Part shown: piece by piece, positions 8,441 to 16,351 of the stretch
Numbering within the stretch: position 1 is the stretch's first letter
Layout: each line of letters starts with the position of its first letter
Notes under the pieces: generated by a model
What the model saw: only the letters and a program-made list of their open reading frames with translations
Databases searched by the model: none
Told to the model about the DNA's origin: nothing
Assembly: GCA_964632795.1 (NCBI GenBank)
Contig: CAZWEZ010000012.1
Location: 1 to 52,233, forward strand
Length of the DNA stretch: 52,233 bases
Direction of reading: 5' to 3'
DNA from: CAZWEZ01 sp964632795
GTDB lineage: Bacteria; Pseudomonadota; Alphaproteobacteria; Rhodospirillales; 2-02-FULL-58-16
Program-made: the position numbers and the translations under genes

Positions 8441-8479
8441 TATGCAAGTGCTATGTGTACCAAGTGCTTTCGGAGCTCC

Positions 8480-8899
8480 TCATCGGCGGCCTCGCCGCGG
8501 CGCGAACGGGTCCAGGGTCTTCACGCCGAGCGGCTCGAAGTCGCGCACGTTGCGCGTGACAACGACCAAATTATGGACAATGGCCGTGGCCGCAATCATC
8601 GCATCCTCGATCAGCGAGTCCGATCGGCGATGCATGAGCCGCGCCCAGACGCGGAAGGACCGGCCGTCCAAGGGCAGCACGTTCCAGGTCTGCTCCACTT
8701 GCTCGATCCAGGTCTCGATCGTCTCGGCCTTTTCCGGGTCCTGCTCGCGGGTGATCTCGACGCCGGCCTGCAACTCGCCGAGCGTCACCGCCGAAAGGTG
8801 CAGGTGCTGGTCGGGCACGCTCTCCAGCCACGCGACCACGCCGCCGTGCGGTTTGGGGCGCCGAAGCTCGGAGACGACGTTGGTATCGAGAAGGAACAC
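8480..8899 (-). CDS. vapC: VapC/FitB-like PIN-domain toxin
   Basis: VapC toxins are RNases with a PIN domain that cut tRNA or rRNA when their antitoxin is lost. The protein is 139 residues if it starts at the GTG at 8899. All the acidic residues expected for a PIN site are visible: VFLLDTNVVSEL (first Asp), TLGELQAGV (Glu), SLIEDAMIAATA (Asp), and VVTRNVRDFEPLGV near the C-terminus. The open frame runs on upstream to 8977 but that part overlaps the antitoxin. The GTG lies four bases after the antitoxin stop, the common arrangement. The FitB/VapC spacing of motifs suggests a type II toxin paired with the upstream Phd-type protein. Confidence 0.88.
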   Translation of the reverse strand: MFLLDTNVVSELRRPKPHGGVVAWLESVPDQHLHLSAVTLGELQAGVEITREQDPEKAETIETWIEQVEQTWNVLPLDGRSFRVWARLMHRRSDSLIEDAMIAATAIVHNLVVVTRNVRDFEPLGVKTLDPFAPRRGRR

Positions 8900-8903
8900 G
8901 CGC

Positions 8904-9161
8904 TCAGCCGACAGCCGCCGGTGCGCGCCGACGCAACCTGCCGCGCGGCGGCACGGGAATCTCGGCGCGCGGCGCATCGGCCAGGAGCAAATCCTTCAGT
9001 GTCGGACGGGCGGCCTTGTGAAGGCGGCGCCACTCATCGACGGGAACCAATACTGCCGCCTCAATGCCGCGTTTGGTGACGACCTGCGGCCCTTCCTTCA
9101 GGCTCGCCTCGAGGAACTCGCTGAAACGCGCCTTCGCATCCTGGACCTGCCACGTTCGCAT
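8904..9161 (-). CDS. Phd/YefM-family antitoxin
   Basis: An 85-residue protein starting MRTWQVQDAKARFSEFLEAS, the classic Phd/YefM DNA-binding N-terminus, followed by GPQVVTKRGIEAAVLVPVDE. The C-terminal half, with PTLKDLLLADAPRAEIPVPP, is the expected flexible toxin-wrapping region. The ATG at 9161 has GGAGG nine bases upstream and is preferred over a GTG at 9170. It is the first gene of a two-gene toxin-antitoxin operon, and antitoxin plus toxin would be expected to repress the promoter through the repeats found just upstream. Confidence 0.9.
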   Translation of the reverse strand: MRTWQVQDAKARFSEFLEASLKEGPQVVTKRGIEAAVLVPVDEWRRLHKAARPTLKDLLLADAPRAEIPVPPRGRLRRRAPAAVG

Positions 9162-9188
9162 CCCAGACACCTCCGCTACTTTCTGACA

Positions 9189-9208
9189 GACTAGTTATAT
9201 GACTAGTT
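9189..9208. promoter_or_regulatory. Paired GACTAGTT repeats, likely antitoxin operator
   Basis: GACTAGTT occurs at 9189-9196 and again at 9201-9208, with a 12-base period, and each contains the self-complementary ACTAGT. The repeats sit about 30-45 bases upstream of the antitoxin ATG. Autoregulation through such repeats is normal for Phd-type systems; the assignment is by position. Confidence 0.5.
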
Positions 9209-9592
9209 TGATGCGCGGTCAAGCCTGGTGAATTCGGGATAGGCGAAGGGGCGCGATCGGCTCATCAGGGCTGCGGTGTGGGCGCGGCGGACCTCGGCGT
9301 CGGCGATGATGGCGGCCAGGAAGTCGTCGAGGAGGCGGCCGGGATCCAGGCGGCGCCGCGCGAGGTCCAGCATCCGCGGCTGATCGAGCGCCGGCCAGAC
9401 CCGACCCACGGCGTCGATCTCGGCGATGGCGAGCGGCATCCCACGGTGGTCCACGCACCCCCGGCGGCTGATGTAGGCGAAGGCGTGGTCGAGACGGCGG
9501 CCGCCGTCCATCGCCACAGCCGATAATCGCCTGAGAAATGCACCGAAAATCCGAACCAATAGCACCCAAATCGAAAATCGCCCCGGCATCAA
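9203..9592 (-). pseudogene. C-terminal remnant of an unidentified gene (possibly split by insertion)
   Basis: The open frame is 129 codons, but only the part from about 9510 down looks protein-like, with LDHAFAYISRRGCVDH, MPLAIAEIDAVGRVWPALDQ and LLDDFLAAIIADAEVR. I do not recognise it with confidence. The upstream 25 or so residues look like non-coding DNA, and no Shine-Dalgarno precedes the ATG. A small frame at 10512-10703 on the same strand begins like a gene start and ends in an IS3-like scrap. One explanation is that both are ends of a single gene interrupted by roughly 1 kb of inserted DNA. The alternative is a short hypothetical gene. The stop is inside the TA operator region. Confidence 0.35.
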
Positions 9593-9609
9593 GTCAAGAC
9601 GGAAGCAAA

Positions 9610-9636
9610 ACGTCCGCTCTTAACAAAAGCGGACGT
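9610..9636. terminator. Nine-base-pair hairpin in the non-coding stretch 9593-9889
   Basis: ACGTCCGCT at 9610-9618 pairs perfectly with AGCGGACGT at 9628-9636 around a nine-base A-rich loop. There is no strong U-run on either side. Nothing else gene-like was found between 9593 and 9889; a 105-codon antisense frame there has no family features. Confidence 0.4.
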
Positions 9637-9889
9637 CGAAATCGGCGCTAGGTTCGAGTTGTTTAACACCCTCAGCCATTACCGGACATCCGCAGGGACT
9701 TCCGCACGTGGTCAAATCGCCAAAATCGGAGCATCGGATGGCTGTGGAGGGAATGCAGTTCCTCTGGTGGTAGAATGGGGGTACGATTACCATGGATTCG
9801 GAGGTCATCTGGGAAATGTCGGTTGATCGCCCGGCGCGCCGGTCGACTAGGGCGTCCGTCGCCAGAAAACGAGCATATTCGTCCCACCG

Positions 9890-10540
9890 ATGAATGTCGT
9901 GCGCGAAATGCCCGAGAACGAGAACCATAATGAGCAAGAAGGGAACCGCCAGGGGCTAGGGCCTGGCGAACAGGTGAGTCAGGTGCTCATGGCGATCCAC
10001 GCCAGCGCTTGGCAGAACATCCAGCACAATGAGCATTTGCGGAATTCTCTGCTCGCGACTTTCGTCGTGATCGCCTCGGGGTTGCTCGCCGTCATGAACT
10101 TGATAGCGCGAGACGAATTTCAAGCCGCACAGCCGGAGAGTATCACAATCCAGTATGTTGCTCTGAGCGCCGCAGTCGTAGTGGGCTTGGTTGGCCTGAC
10201 GTTTATCTGGGTCTTTCTACGATTCGCCGAAATGATCAGCCGCGACAATGTTGTGATCTCCAAGACACACGCCGAGCTGACGGCAATGGGTGTGCCCGCG
10301 ACAGTCCTCTCCGTGTATGGGGACTACCGGCGCCACTCGCAGCGCATTCTTCAAACGGCCCCTGTGACGACGGCTTTCACCGTAACCGTGGGGATTCTCT
10401 CCGTCGGAGTAGTCTCGACTGGCATATACGTTTTCATAGGCGGGGACGCGCTGCGGGTATTGGAGATCGTTGCATTGACTTCGCTCTTCTACGTAATCAT
10501 CTCGATGGCCCTTAGTCGAAGTGTGCGTATCCGTCCTTAA
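9890..10540 (+). CDS. Hypothetical membrane protein, four predicted transmembrane helices
   Basis: A 216-residue protein that I cannot assign to a family. After a polar Asn/Glu-rich start it has hydrophobic blocks near residues 55-72 (LLATFVVIASGLLAVMNLIA), 90-112 (YVALSAAVVVGLVGLTFIWV), 165-188 (VTTAFTVTVGILSVGVVSTG) and 192-210 (LEIVALTSLFYVIISMALS). The arrangement, two helices, a charged cytosolic loop of about 50 residues with RDNVVISKTHAEL, then two helices, is that of a small membrane sensor or effector. Base composition is less GC-rich than the neighbouring core genes, and it lies between fragments that look like one broken gene, so it was probably brought in. An ATG at 9908 is an alternative start; neither has a clear Shine-Dalgarno. 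Confidence 0.6.
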   Translation: MNVVREMPENENHNEQEGNRQGLGPGEQVSQVLMAIHASAWQNIQHNEHLRNSLLATFVVIASGLLAVMNLIARDEFQAAQPESITIQYVALSAAVVVGLVGLTFIWVFLRFAEMISRDNVVISKTHAELTAMGVPATVLSVYGDYRRHSQRILQTAPVTTAFTVTVGILSVGVVSTGIYVFIGGDALRVLEIVALTSLFYVIISMALSRSVRIRP

Positions 10541-10703
10541 TCCCTGCCAGCCACTCCCCGACCGCATTGGCGGTGAACTCTGAACCGTAGCACATTGGGA
10601 GGGATGCGAGGTGCGAGGCCAGACCGTCCGCCTCCACCAGGTACGAGCGTCCGGGAATCCGGTAGGGATAGGTCTTGGCCCGCAGGAGGATGTCGGAGTC
10701 CAT
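10512..10703 (-). pseudogene. Chimeric remnant: gene start fused to an IS3-type transposase scrap
   Basis: The 63-codon frame has two unlike halves. Residues 1-27 (MDSDILLRAKTYPYRIPGRS and on) look like the N-terminus of a genuine protein. Residues about 39-57, YGSEFTANAVGEWLAGIK, resemble the 'DNGxEFTxxAVxxWL' segment of the IS3-family transposase DDE core, with the first Asp-Asn pair lost. It ends at an immediate stop without the following PGSPxxNGxxE segment. This suggests an IS3 fragment left behind after an insertion or deletion. It begins 16 bases after the HD-GYP stop on the same strand and overlaps the end of the convergent membrane-protein gene. Confidence 0.4.
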
Positions 10704-10718
10704 GTCCGCAAGCCGTGA

Positions 10719-12518
10719 TCAGTCTTGGGGCGGGTTCAGGTACTGCGCCACGTCGACCTCGTCGATCTGCTCGGGCATCAGGAACTTCTCGGCGTATTTC
10801 CTATACACGCCCGACTCGAGGAACAGGTCGAAAAGGTCGGGGTCGATATGCCGGTCCTTCTTCATGAACGACAGGATGCGCACGCTCTCGCTCAGCTTCT
10901 TGGCCTTCTTGTAAGGGCGGTCGCACGCCGTCAGGGCCTCGAAGATGTCGGCGATGGCCATGATCCTGGCCTGGATCGACATCTCGGCCTTGGTCAGCTT
11001 GCGGGGATAGCCGGTGCCGTCCATCTTCTCGTGATGGCCCCCGGCGTATTCGGGGACCCGCTCCAGGTGCCTGGGGAACGGCAGTTGGCCGAGCATCGTG
11101 ACGGTCTGGATGACGTGGTCGTTGATCTTGTAGCGCTCCTCGTCGGTCAGCGTTCCCCGGGCGATGCACAGGTTGTAGACCTCGCCCAGATTGAACTTGT
11201 GCTCGGGCACCTCCATCTTGAAGCCGTAGGGGTTGTCCTCGGGGATTCTCAGGGCCGGGTCCTCGGGGATGATGTGCTCCTCCTTGTCGGCCAGCAGGTT
11301 CTCGACGACCGGCAGCTCCGCCTTGGGCGCCCGCTCCTTGCGCTCCATCTCGGTGTGCGAGATGCCGAGCCTATCGTCCAGGGTCCGGGTCCACTTGAGC
11401 TGCGCGATCCGTTCGATGCGCTCCATCCTCGCAGGGTCCATGAACTCGCCGCCGATGTTGCATTCGGCGACGAAGGCGAAGTCGTCGTCGATCCCGGCCA
11501 GGCGCCGTTCCAACTCTTGGCGCAGCGCCCCGGGGTCCCGCGGGCCCTCGAGCTGGGCCTCCAGGCATTCGATCATGGCGTCGCGCTTGATGACCTCGAA
11601 GCGCATCCGGACTTCGTGGATGCGGTCGTAGAGGGTCTCCAGCTTGGTCGCCTTGTCGACCACGTACTCGGGCGTCGTCACCTTGCCGCAGTCGTGCAGC
11701 AGGGCGGCGATGTCCATCTCGTAGCGGTCATCGTCGCTCAACGTGAAGTCGGCGAACGGCTTGTCGTCGGACTCGTGGGCCGCCTCGGCCAGCATCATGC
11801 TCAGCACCGGGACCCGTTGGCAGTGGCCGCCGGTGTAGGGGGACTTGGCGTCGATCGCCCCGGCGATCAGCTTGATGAAGGAATCGAGAAGGTTCTTCTG
11901 GGCCTCCAGGAGCTGGGCGTTGTCCAGCGCCACCGCCGCTTGGGAGGCCAGGGCCTCGATCAACGGCTGGATCTCGTCGCTGAACGCGATGACGTCGCCG
12001 GTTTCCGGGTCCTTGGCGTTGAGCAGCGCCAGCACGCCGATGACGTAGCCCTCGTTGTTCTTGAGCGGCACCGTCAGGAACGACGTCGAGCGGTAGTCAT
12101 GGGCGGCGTCGAAGTTCCTGGCCCCGGCGAAGTCGAAGTCCTCGACCTCGTAGACGTCGGGGATGTTGATCGAGACCCCGCTCAGCGCGACGTGGGAGGC
12201 CACCGCGTTGTGGTTGGGTTCCCCGGTCTCGGGGTCGTACATGGGGATCGGCGGGATCGGGATCTCCTTGCCGGTGGTCCCGCCCAGCGCGATGCCCAGC
12301 GAATCGGTGCGCATGATCGCGAACCGCAGGCAGTCGTCCTCGGTGCGCAGGTACAGGGTGCCGCCGTCGGCCGAGCAGATGTCCTTGGCCTCGAGCAGGA
12401 TCCGCTCCAACAGGCGGTCGTGGTCGCGCTCGGCCGACAGCGCGATGCCGATCTCGATCAGGCGGGCGATGCTGCCGGCGGCGGCGTCGCCCGAGCGCTG
12501 TTGGCTTGTCCTCGCCAT
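10719..12518 (-). CDS. GAF domain HD-GYP phosphodiesterase (c-di-GMP-type)
   Basis: A 599-residue soluble protein. The first 190 residues form a GAF sensor (IGIALSAERDHDRLLERILL, then ADGGTLYLRTEDDCLRFAIM). An HD-GYP domain follows, with GGHCQRVPVLSMMLAE, LLHDCGKV and HHEKMDGTGYP. HD-GYP enzymes hydrolyse cyclic di-GMP or related dinucleotides with a two- or three-metal site, and the key His, Asp and GYP residues are intact. About 220 residues separate the HD and HHE motifs instead of about 65, because of a long charged insertion. The ATG at 12518 has GGGAG eight bases upstream; the frame stays open to 12617 but that part reads like leader. The gene is divergent from ubiD. Confidence 0.92.
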   Translation of the reverse strand: MARTSQQRSGDAAAGSIARLIEIGIALSAERDHDRLLERILLEAKDICSADGGTLYLRTEDDCLRFAIMRTDSLGIALGGTTGKEIPIPPIPMYDPETGEPNHNAVASHVALSGVSINIPDVYEVEDFDFAGARNFDAAHDYRSTSFLTVPLKNNEGYVIGVLALLNAKDPETGDVIAFSDEIQPLIEALASQAAVALDNAQLLEAQKNLLDSFIKLIAGAIDAKSPYTGGHCQRVPVLSMMLAEAAHESDDKPFADFTLSDDDRYEMDIAALLHDCGKVTTPEYVVDKATKLETLYDRIHEVRMRFEVIKRDAMIECLEAQLEGPRDPGALRQELERRLAGIDDDFAFVAECNIGGEFMDPARMERIERIAQLKWTRTLDDRLGISHTEMERKERAPKAELPVVENLLADKEEHIIPEDPALRIPEDNPYGFKMEVPEHKFNLGEVYNLCIARGTLTDEERYKINDHVIQTVTMLGQLPFPRHLERVPEYAGGHHEKMDGTGYPRKLTKAEMSIQARIMAIADIFEALTACDRPYKKAKKLSESVRILSFMKKDRHIDPDLFDLFLESGVYRKYAEKFLMPEQIDEVDVAQYLNPPQD

Positions 12519-12646
12519 CGAAAGCTCCCGGCCACTAGGTGACATTGGAAAAGGTATCGGTCTTTGCCCGCCAAGACAACCGGCGGCGCGTTGGACGACC
12601 GCCTGCGCCCTGGGCAAGGGCCGCGGAAACCGTTAAATATGGCTCC

Positions 12647-14158
12647 ATGTCGTATTCATCCATGCGCGATTTCATGGCCCGTCTGGAACGGGAAGGACGG
12701 CTGGTCCGCAGTACCGAGGCGGTGTCGCCCGAGCTCGAGATGACCGAGATCCAGACCCGGCTGCTGGCCGAGGGCGGGCCGGCGGTGCTGTTCGAGAACG
12801 TGGTCCGCGGCGACGGCACGCCCTACGGGATGCCGGTCCTGGTCAACCTGTTCGGGACCGTCGAGCGGGTCGCCTGGGGCATGGACCGCCAGCCCGGCCA
12901 GCTTCGCGAGGTCGGCGAGATGCTGGCCTTCCTGCGCCAGCCGGAGCCGCCCGGGGGGTGGCGCGAGGCGGCCGGGATGCTGCCCCTGCTCAAGACCGTG
13001 ATGTCGATGAAGCCCAAGACCGTCTCCAAGGCGCCGTGCCAGGAGGTGGTGTGGACCGGGGCCGACATCGACCTCGCCCGGCTGCCCATCCAGACCTGCT
13101 GGCCGGGCGAGCCGGCGCCGCTGATCACCTGGGGGCTGGTCGTCACCCGGGGACCCGACGACGCCGACCGGCGCGACGATTACAACCTGGGGGTCTACCG
13201 GATGCAGGTCGCCGGCCCCGACACCACCCTGATGCGCTGGCTGCGCCACCGCGGCGGCGCCCAGCAGTTCGCCCGCTGGAAGGAAAGGCACGACACCCCG
13301 ATGCCGGTGGCCGCGGTCATCGGCGCCGACCCGGCGACCATCCTGGCCGCCGTCACCCCGGTCCCCGACACCTTGAGCGAATACCGCTTCGCCGGCCTCT
13401 TGCGCGGCGCCAAGGTCGAACTGGCCGAGTGCCGCACGGTGCCGCTCAAGGTCCCGGCCTCGGCCGAGATCGTGCTCGAGGGCCACCTGTCGCTGGAAGA
13501 GACCGCCGAGGAGGGGCCCTACGGCGACCACACCGGCTACTACAACGCGGTGGAGCGGTTCCCGGTGTTCAAGCTCAGCGCCATCACCATGCGCAAGGAC
13601 GCGATCTACCTGTCGACCTTCACCGGCCGCCCGCCCGACGAGCCCTCGGTGCTGGCCGAGGCGCTGAACGAGGTGTTCATCCCCCTGCTGACCCGCCAGT
13701 TCCCGGAGATCGTCGATTTCTGGCTGCCCCCGGAGGGCTGTTCATACCGCATCGCCGTGGTCTCGATGAGGAAGGCCTACCCCGGCCACGCCAAGCGGGT
13801 GATGATGGCGGTGTGGTCCTACCTGCGCCAGTTCATGTACACCAAGTTCGTGATCGTCATCGACCACGACCTCGACGCCCGGGACTGGCGCGACGTCATG
13901 TGGGCGGTGTCGACCAACGTCGATCCGTCCCGCGACCTGACGGTGATCGACAATACGCCGATCGATTATTTGGACTTCGCGTCGCCCCAATCGGGCCTCG
14001 GCGGCAAGCTGGGCATCGACGCCACCGCCAAGCTGCCCCCCGAAACGTCGCGCCCCTGGGGCCGCAAGATCCGCATGACCGACGAAACCATCGAGGAGGT
14101 CACGCGGAAGTGGGAGAAATACGGCCTGCCGGGTAGCGGCAAGCCGATCTGGAAGTGA
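12647..14158 (+). CDS. ubiD: UbiD-family prFMN-dependent decarboxylase
   Basis: UbiD decarboxylases use prenylated FMN to remove aromatic carboxylates; the canonical one acts on 3-polyprenyl-4-hydroxybenzoate in ubiquinone synthesis. The 503-residue length from the ATG at 12647 fits. Typical segments are SMRDFMARLEREGRLVR at the start, QTCWPGEPAPLITWGLV, GPYGDHTGYYN and the C-terminal GLGGKLGIDATAKLPPE. The frame continues upstream to 12539 but that part is leader. No ubiX is seen in the window, while ubiA lies 2 kb downstream and a UbiK-like gene further on, so quinone synthesis is the likely role. Other UbiD substrates cannot be excluded. Confidence 0.9.
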   Translation: MSYSSMRDFMARLEREGRLVRSTEAVSPELEMTEIQTRLLAEGGPAVLFENVVRGDGTPYGMPVLVNLFGTVERVAWGMDRQPGQLREVGEMLAFLRQPEPPGGWREAAGMLPLLKTVMSMKPKTVSKAPCQEVVWTGADIDLARLPIQTCWPGEPAPLITWGLVVTRGPDDADRRDDYNLGVYRMQVAGPDTTLMRWLRHRGGAQQFARWKERHDTPMPVAAVIGADPATILAAVTPVPDTLSEYRFAGLLRGAKVELAECRTVPLKVPASAEIVLEGHLSLEETAEEGPYGDHTGYYNAVERFPVFKLSAITMRKDAIYLSTFTGRPPDEPSVLAEALNEVFIPLLTRQFPEIVDFWLPPEGCSYRIAVVSMRKAYPGHAKRVMMAVWSYLRQFMYTKFVIVIDHDLDARDWRDVMWAVSTNVDPSRDLTVIDNTPIDYLDFASPQSGLGGKLGIDATAKLPPETSRPWGRKIRMTDETIEEVTRKWEKYGLPGSGKPIWK

Positions 14159-14179
14159 GGGTTTGGGGTACCCAGGCCC

Positions 14180-15547
14180 TCAGTAGGCGTATTCCATGAA
14201 TACCGGATCGACGTTGCCGTGCCAGCGGCGCTCGTAGGCCGCCAGCAGCTCCTCGGCCGGGGTCAGGCCGGATTCGGCGATCTGGAACAGCGGGATCAGG
14301 AAGTGGGATTCATCCAGCCCCAGGCCGTCGAGCCGGGCCCGGCGGCGCAACCCCTCGTGGGCGATCTCCAGCACCTCCAGCGCCAGGTCGCCGACGGTCC
14401 CCTTGCGGAACGGCGTGTTGAGGGCCAGCCGCGGCACCTCGCGGCGCAACCCCTGGTGTTCCTCCTCGCTCCAGTCCTTGACCAGGTCCCAGGCCGCGCG
14501 CCGGCCGTCGGCGTCGTACAGCAGGCCGACCCAGAAGGCGGGCAGGGCGCACAGCCGCCCCCACGGCCCGCCGTCGGCGCCCCGCATCTCCAGGAACTGC
14601 TTGAGCCGGACCTCGGGGAAGGCGATGGTCAGGTGACTCTCCCAGTCGGTGATGGTCGGCCTTTGGCCGGGCAGCGCCGGCAGCCTGCCGGCCAGGAAGT
14701 CGCGGAACGACTGGCCGGCGGCGTCGATGTAGGTTCCGTCCCGGTAGACGAAGTACATCGGCACGTCGAGCATGTAATCGACGTAGCGCTCGAACCCGAA
14801 GCCGTCCTCGAAGACGAAGGGCAGGGTGCCGCAGCGGTCGTTGTCGGTATCGGTCCAGGTGTGTGAGCGGAGGCTCAGGAAGCCCGCCGGCTTGCCCTCC
14901 TTGAACGGCGAGTTGGCCCACAGCGCGGTGGCCACCGGCTGCAGGGCCATCGAGACCCGGAACATCTCGACCATCGAGGCCTCCGAGCAGAAGTCCAGGT
15001 TGACCTGCACGGTGCAGGTCGAGATCATCATCTCCAGCCCCATGGTGCCCTTGGTCGCCATGTAACGCCTCATGATGGCGTAGCGCCCCTTGGGCATCCA
15101 GGGGATCTCCGAGAGCGGCCACTTGGGCTGGTAGCCGAGACCCAGGAAGCGGATGTCCATCGCCCTGGCGATCTCCTTGACCTGCTTGAGGTGGCCGGCG
15201 ACCTCGGCGCAGGTCTCGTGCAGGGTATCGAGCGGCGCCCCGGACAGCTCGACCTGGCCGCCCGGCTCGAGCGTGATCGAGCTGAGGTCCGGCTTCTTGA
15301 GGGCGATGATGTTGCCGGCCTCGAGCACCGGTTCCCAGCCGAAGCGGACCATCCCCTCGAGCAGGGCGCGGATCCCCCGCTCGCCGTCGTAGTCCAGCGG
15401 CCGCAGGTCGTCCATGCGGTAGGCGAACTTCTCGTGCTCGGTGCCGATGCGCCACGTCTCGGCGGGCTTGCAGCCGGCCTCCATGTAGTCGATCAGCGGT
15501 CGCGCGTCGGTGATCGCCTCACCGTGTTCCTTGTCTCCGGAGGCCAT
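14180..15547 (-). CDS. gshA: Glutamate-cysteine ligase (plant/alphaproteobacterial type)
   Basis: This enzyme joins glutamate and cysteine with ATP, the first step of glutathione synthesis. The 455-residue protein shows the class hallmarks TWRIGTEHEKFAYR near the N-terminus, LEPGGQVELSGAPL (glutamate and metal site), the RYMATKGTMGLEMMISTCTV segment and CSEASMVEMFRVSMALQPV. The class is the one shared by Alphaproteobacteria and plants, distinct from the E. coli enzyme. It is convergent with ubiD. The rsmE stop is three bases upstream of its ATG, so rsmE and gshA form an operon. Confidence 0.95.
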   Translation of the reverse strand: MASGDKEHGEAITDARPLIDYMEAGCKPAETWRIGTEHEKFAYRMDDLRPLDYDGERGIRALLEGMVRFGWEPVLEAGNIIALKKPDLSSITLEPGGQVELSGAPLDTLHETCAEVAGHLKQVKEIARAMDIRFLGLGYQPKWPLSEIPWMPKGRYAIMRRYMATKGTMGLEMMISTCTVQVNLDFCSEASMVEMFRVSMALQPVATALWANSPFKEGKPAGFLSLRSHTWTDTDNDRCGTLPFVFEDGFGFERYVDYMLDVPMYFVYRDGTYIDAAGQSFRDFLAGRLPALPGQRPTITDWESHLTIAFPEVRLKQFLEMRGADGGPWGRLCALPAFWVGLLYDADGRRAAWDLVKDWSEEEHQGLRREVPRLALNTPFRKGTVGDLALEVLEIAHEGLRRRARLDGLGLDESHFLIPLFQIAESGLTPAEELLAAYERRWHGNVDPVFMEYAY

Positions 15548-15550
15548 TAC

Positions 15551-16315
15551 TCACCCTTGGCCGGAGGTCCGGTTGGCCGGGCCTCGGTTCCAATCTCCCG
15601 CCCCCGCCTGGAGGCAGGCCAGCGCCGCCACGGCGGCGGTCTCGGCGCGCAGGATGCGCGGCCCGAGCCCGACGCTGACAGCAAACGGCAGTTCGCCGAG
15701 CGCGTCAAGCTCGTGGCGCGCCAGGCCGCCCTCGGGACCGACCAGGAGTCCGCACGCCCCGGCGCTCGACGGCAGGACCTCGGCGATGGGTTTGCCGCCG
15801 CCGGTCTCATCGGCGACCAGCAGGGCGCGCCCGGCCGGCCAGCCGGCGATCAGCTCTTCCAGGGGGACCGCCCGGGCGATCTCGGGGACGCTCAGCCGGC
15901 CGCATTGCTCGGCCGCCTCGACGGCGTTGGCCCGCAGGCGCTCGTTGTTGACCCGCTTGACGTCGCAGTAACGGGTGAACACCGGACACAGTCGCGACAC
16001 GCCCAGTTCGGTGGCCTTCTGGACGATGAAGTCGGTGCCCGCCTTCTTGATCGGGGCGAAGGCCAGCCACGGCCCCGGCTCGCTCCGTTGGCGGCGGAGC
16101 CGATCCTCGAGGTACAGCCGGCAACGGTTCCTGGCCGAATCCCGGATGCGGCCCAGCCACTCGCCGTGGCGACCGTTGAACACCGCCACCGGATCGCCGG
16201 CGCCCAGCCGCAGGACCCGGCCCAGGTAATGGGCCTGGCCGGCGACGAGGTCCACCGTCGCCCCCTCGGCCAGGTCGGCCTCCACGTACAGCCGCGTCGA
16301 CGGCGTCATCCGCAT
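15551..16315 (-). CDS. rsmE: 16S rRNA (uracil1498-N3)-methyltransferase
   Basis: RsmE methylates U1498 in helix 44 of 16S rRNA with S-adenosylmethionine. The 254-residue length is standard. The SPOUT-fold C-terminal motif LLVGPEGGLARHELDAL, the KATELGVSRLCPVFTRYCDV segment and the N-terminal PUA-like region (RLYVEADLAEGATVDL) are all visible. Two in-frame ATGs (16315 and 16309) are both possible. It is divergent from ubiA with a 36-base gap and sits just upstream of gshA, an order common in Rhodospirillales. Confidence 0.95.
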   Translation of the reverse strand: MRMTPSTRLYVEADLAEGATVDLVAGQAHYLGRVLRLGAGDPVAVFNGRHGEWLGRIRDSARNRCRLYLEDRLRRQRSEPGPWLAFAPIKKAGTDFIVQKATELGVSRLCPVFTRYCDVKRVNNERLRANAVEAAEQCGRLSVPEIARAVPLEELIAGWPAGRALLVADETGGGKPIAEVLPSSAGACGLLVGPEGGLARHELDALGELPFAVSVGLGPRILRAETAAVAALACLQAGAGDWNRGPANRTSGQG

Positions 16316-16351
16316 TCCCCTGTTAAGAGCGATGGCGTATTACTTTCATCC

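Noticed and set aside
9620..9937. 105-codon minus-strand frame
   Set aside because: No Shine-Dalgarno, no recognisable segment, and it crosses a hairpin and the start of the membrane-protein gene.
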